DNA from: Atherinomorus stipes
Taxonomy: Eukaryota > Chordata > Actinopteri > Atheriniformes > Atherinidae
Direction of reading: 5' to 3'
Length of the DNA: 64,000 nucleotides
Assembly (NCBI GenBank): GCA_023101725.1
Contig: JALJCO010001097.1
Coordinates: 124,001-188,000, forward strand
Shown piece by piece: positions 60,723-64,000 of the stretch. The position numbers were made by a program, and so were the translations under genes. The notes under the pieces were generated by a model. That model was not told where the DNA came from. It saw only the letters and a program-made list of their open reading frames with translations, and did no database searches. Positions within the stretch are counted from its first letter, which is position 1; each line of letters begins with the position of its first letter.

Positions 60723-61456
60723 TCCCATCTCCACCAGCGGGTCTGGGTCAGGTCGGGCCAGATTGGTCCACATTTATTTTGCGTCTCCACAGATAAAATC
60801 TGGGACGGGTACCCTTATATCCGACCCGACCCGGCCTTTTTTGGCACCCTTCGGTAGGGGTACTGATCTAGCCGATCCGGACAAAAGCGGTGGAGCTAAT
60901 GCGATTCCTTTTGAAGGCACCATATTCTTTTTGTACGATTAACATACATATCTCTAGCTTCAGGAAGTGATGGAGAATAAAATACCACATGCTGTGTGAG
61001 CACAACAGCTGATTCAGATGTTCCTCCACCTCTAAAGACAGACTGGGCTTGATAGCTTCCAGCAGAGACATCCTGATAATTCTACAAGCAGCAACCTTTC
61101 AACAGGTGATCTAGATAAAGTAAAGAAGATGGGAATGGTGCTGGAGCACAGCAGGCAATTTATTCCTGTTTAAAGAATGATAATTTCTAAATTAAGGTTT
61201 CTAAAGGCACAGAAATAACTGGACAATGAGCAGTTTTATAAGCAGGTGTGTTCCATTTCTTTATTGTGTAATGATAAGTGAAGGAGAAATAAGGTGTGGA
61301 ACTGATTCCATGTGGTGAACTGACATTTTAGAGATGCTCTTTGGTAACGGTCAATATGCATCCAAAGACATGTTGGATAAAAAAGGCAATTATTAGCCTG
61401 AGAAAACATAGCAGACATAGCAGAGACAACTGAAAGGTATCTAAGTGACCAAAATA
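60723..61456. other. Intronic sequence, no gene recognised
   Basis: GGGTCTGGGTCAGGTCGGGC and CCGACCCGACCCGGCC near 60740-60835 form a locally GC-rich inverted-looking stretch, perhaps part of another dispersed repeat. Nothing coding is visible. Confidence 0.4.
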
Positions 61457-61683
61457 CAGGGAGTGCAGAATTATTAGGCAAATGAGTATTTTGACCACAT
61501 CATCCTTTTTATGCATGTTGTTTTACTCCAAGCTGTATAGGCCGAAACCCTACTACCAATTAAGCATATCAGGTGATGTGCATCACTGTAATGGAAGGGG
61601 TGTGGTCTAATGACATCAACACCCTATATCAGCTGTATTAGGCAAACAGAATTATTAGGCAACTGCCTTTCCTTTGGCAAAAT
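61457..61683 (+). mobile_element. Tc1-like family C, 5' end only
   Basis: The segment begins CAGGGAGTGCAGAATTATTA after TA, continues through TGTAATGGAAGGGGTGTGGT, and repeats the end motif internally (CAGAATTATTAGGCAACTGC near 61648). This is the IR/DR terminus of a third fish Tc1 family as I recall it. It stops at GGCAAAATGGGG, close to where the transposase would start. No transposase follows. Confidence 0.7.
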
Positions 61684-63255
61684 GGGGAATAAGTTGTAAC
61701 AACCTGTAATAAGTTGCTACATTTTTAGATGTTGGTATCCAGCACCAAAACACTGGTAAGATTGTGGGAGAAAGTTTCAGTGGATGGTGGCAGAAATCTT
61801 TCCTCGGTAAGCAACAGTTCTTCGTGGCATTTGGTCAAGCCAAGTACATTTGAGGAGGTTACTGTCAAAATCAAAAATAAATATGATTTTTTTTGCATTT
61901 AAATTCACAAAAGAGTAAAAACTACTTGTAGTATTAGGTATTTGAAGAGGCTTGGAAAAGCTCTGAAACAACAGCATCTGCAAAACGCATGGAGATACTT
62001 TTACAGTTTGGCTTTAATGTATATGACGGGAACTGGAACTGGTTTATTGGCAATGGATATTGGCAATTCCTGATGTGACAGCTGATGATTTCTGAAAAAT
62101 ATAGAACTGCCATTTCAGTTAGGGTTGTTTTAAATGCAAGTAAGTTGACTAAATCACACTCCACTGCACAGACAAATTGTAAGGATGTAACTACAGTAAG
62201 TACTTTTAAATCCTGGCTGAGAAATTGTTCTGGAAAGGAAAAAAAAAATTTAAAAAGGGTGGGTTTGGTGTTGGTGTTTTTTTTTACAAGTATACAATAA
62301 ATGAGAAACTGTTTTAATGCATTTCCTATCCATTCTGAAAATATGAGGGCCAAGGGCCAAATGATTATACCTGCCCCAAATTTCAAATACTTGGTCTGAA
62401 AAGTTTTCAAATTTAGCACAGACCAAAACCAACAACCCACAAACACACACAAGTTAATAGTCAATTTCTTTTGCTGGCCTAGAAAAGACCACAACTGTGT
62501 TTAAAACCTAGACAACAGATAACAAAGAGGTCTGCACCGCTGAGGGAGACCAGCCAGGCAGCTTTTTTAAACTTATTTTTTCCTATGTTCCATTTCATTA
62601 TTGGAAAACACATCAGTTTTCCCCCCGGCTGCTCTGCGGTGTGAGGAGGATTCCTGGACACAGAAGAGGGAGACTGATAAAGATAGAATTGATTCCAGCC
62701 AGCAGCAGCGACAGCCTCCCTGAAAGGGGGGGGGTTCAGTTTAGTCCCGCAGCTAAAAGTCTGGCTTTACTCTGTCTCTCTCTTTCTTGTCTAAAGGCAA
62801 GTTGTCACCGAGGTGACATCAATCTCCTGCCTCGCAACTTCTCAAAGCATGGCTTCTCCCATGATGCCTTATCACATCATCTGCAGGCAAGATTAAAGAG
62901 GTCACCTCTGAGTTTTCAAAATCTGACTACCTAACAGGTATATCAAACTGCAGTCTATCTTAGAAAACATTAAAGGATGGGCTCTGTACATTTTTTAAAG
63001 GACTAGTTCAAACTTTTCAAAGATACCTCACACAGTAAAAGGCAAGTTTATCAATATATCGCAACACTTAAAGTCAAGAATTAATTTAATCTTGTTTACT
63101 AAAATTAGGTTTTATAGAGGATTACATGTTAGCTGTTTCTGAGCAGTGCAACTGGATGTCCTAGAGTTTATTTATTTATTTATTTTTGCTTGTCTGGCAA
63201 CTTGTCAGTGATGACAAGACAACTTAAACGACCAGAGTGAAGGATAAACTGCAGA
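61684..63255. other. AT-rich intronic sequence, no gene recognised
   Basis: A minus-strand frame of 186 codons (61934-62494) is the longest here but shows no domain I recognise and lies in AT-rich sequence. A short G run occurs at about 62727. Confidence 0.45.
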
Positions 63256-63345
63256 CTGCAAAGGAAGGAAGGAAGGAATTTTATAAAAAAAAAAAAATAT
63301 AAAAAAAAAAAAAGGGAAAGGGAAAAAAAAAAAAAAAAGAAAAAA

Positions 63346-63378
<33 letters not shown>

Positions 63379-63512
63379 TTAAAAAAAAAAAAGAGGGAAA
63401 AAAAAAAAGAGGAAAGGGAAAGGGAAGGGGGGAGGAAAGAGGGAGAAAAAAGAAAAAGGGAAAAAAAAATGAAAAGGAAAAAAAAAAAAAAAGAGAAAGG
63501 AAGAGAAAACAA
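63256..63512 (+). repeat. ~250-bp polypurine (A/G) tract
   Basis: It begins with (GGAA)n and is almost only A and G on the plus strand, with repeated A runs of 9-30 and GGGAAAGGGAAAG blocks. Minus-strand frames over it are Phe/Ser/Leu-rich low-complexity translations. It is a triplex-prone and assembly-prone tract. Confidence 0.9.
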
Positions 63513-64000
63513 CCCCCTACCAGCAAAATAAACCCCTCCTTCGTCTTCCTGTCAAAGTGTGAGTAAAAGCTGTGGTGGCCATGGAAAGGTAAAATATGTG
63601 AAAGACCCACACTGGAGCCAGTGTATGGTTTGACCCCTCTGGGCTTCTGTAGTAACACTGTGCTGCAACATAACAGAGGGTGGAGAGGGTAATCTATGTG
63701 TTCCAAGGTAAAGAAAACACAAAATTAATCTTATTTTCACATGATTAGACACCAATACAATAAAAATCGTACTGCATTTCCATTTATAGATCACCCTAAA
63801 TGTTACAGCGTGGAACCATGCCCTCCTGGCATTTGTAAGTTGAAACAGTTTGGGATTACCGCTTTGATTTTTTTCCATCCTGAGGGCTTATTTGCCTCCT
63901 TCAGCCATGAATCAGTACAGAAATATATCTACAAAGATAGAGGGAATAAAAATGACTCGGCCCTATCGTAATTAAACTGATGGTAATCCAAATTCTTGAT
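63513..64000. other. Intronic sequence to the window end, nothing recognised
   Basis: No exon, repeat family or RNA gene was identified. The sequence is cut by the window edge. Confidence 0.45.

Noticed and set aside
61934..62494. 186-codon minus-strand frame
   Set aside because: It lies in AT-rich intron with no recognisable domain; chance length in a 64-kb window is plausible.
63180..63706. Minus-strand Phe/Ser/Leu-rich frames that look like membrane proteins
   Set aside because: They are translations of a polypurine tract, not hydrophobic proteins.

Overview
The window looks like intronic DNA of a ray-finned fish, probably a percomorph teleost. It is AT-rich and has no prokaryote-style gene density. 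It carries several Tc1/mariner families, an L1/Tx1-type LINE, palindromic MITE-like elements and many microsatellites. The only host coding sequence I can support is one 125-bp internal exon on the minus strand (52414-52538). It is flanked by AG and GT, and its 41 complete codons match the N-terminal domain of AGBL4 (cytosolic carboxypeptidase 6, a tubulin deglutamylase). AGBL4 is known for very large introns, so nearly everything else here is best read as sequence of two agbl4 introns (inference).

Layout: 1-33 kb is mostly unannotatable AT-rich intron. It is punctuated by a solo Tc1 terminal repeat (2.9-3.2 kb), a 171-bp double-palindrome element (10.3 kb), a 1.3-kb element with ~175-190-bp inverted arms (17.5-18.8 kb), and a 1.1-kb element with GCCCTAGCCC-rich ends (29.9-31.0 kb) that carries a second repeat bounded by an exact 7-bp duplication.

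From 33459 to 44461 lies a nested complex. Its outer shell is a Tc1-like element with long IR/DR termini, flanked by TA on both sides and already internally deleted. Its middle holds the 3' tail of a minus-strand retroelement (poly-T at 34215) and then a plus-strand L1/Tx1-type LINE of about 9.5 kb. The LINE has an intact ORF1 (coiled coil and RRM), a 36-bp minisatellite spacer, and an ORF2 (AP-endonuclease, reverse transcriptase, Cys/His knuckle) broken only by three single-base frameshifts. A 3.3-kb very G-rich 3' UTR, three 37-bp repeats, a palindrome and an A32 tail follow. The right Tc1 terminus is itself split by a ~180-bp insertion.

44.5-46.3 kb is a GC-richer unidentified segment with a 77-81-bp direct duplication. 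46-64 kb holds further dead Tc1 copies (50.9, 53.1, 59.4 and 61.5 kb), the agbl4 exon, a 574-bp MITE-like element and a 250-bp polypurine tract. The genes here do not work as a pathway: one host exon sits in a layered graveyard of transposons. I found no CRISPR array, tRNA, rRNA or convincing novel protein system. The most interesting material is the nested Tc1/L1 complex and the structure of the L1 itself. All family assignments rest on recalled features and self-comparison, not on database searches.
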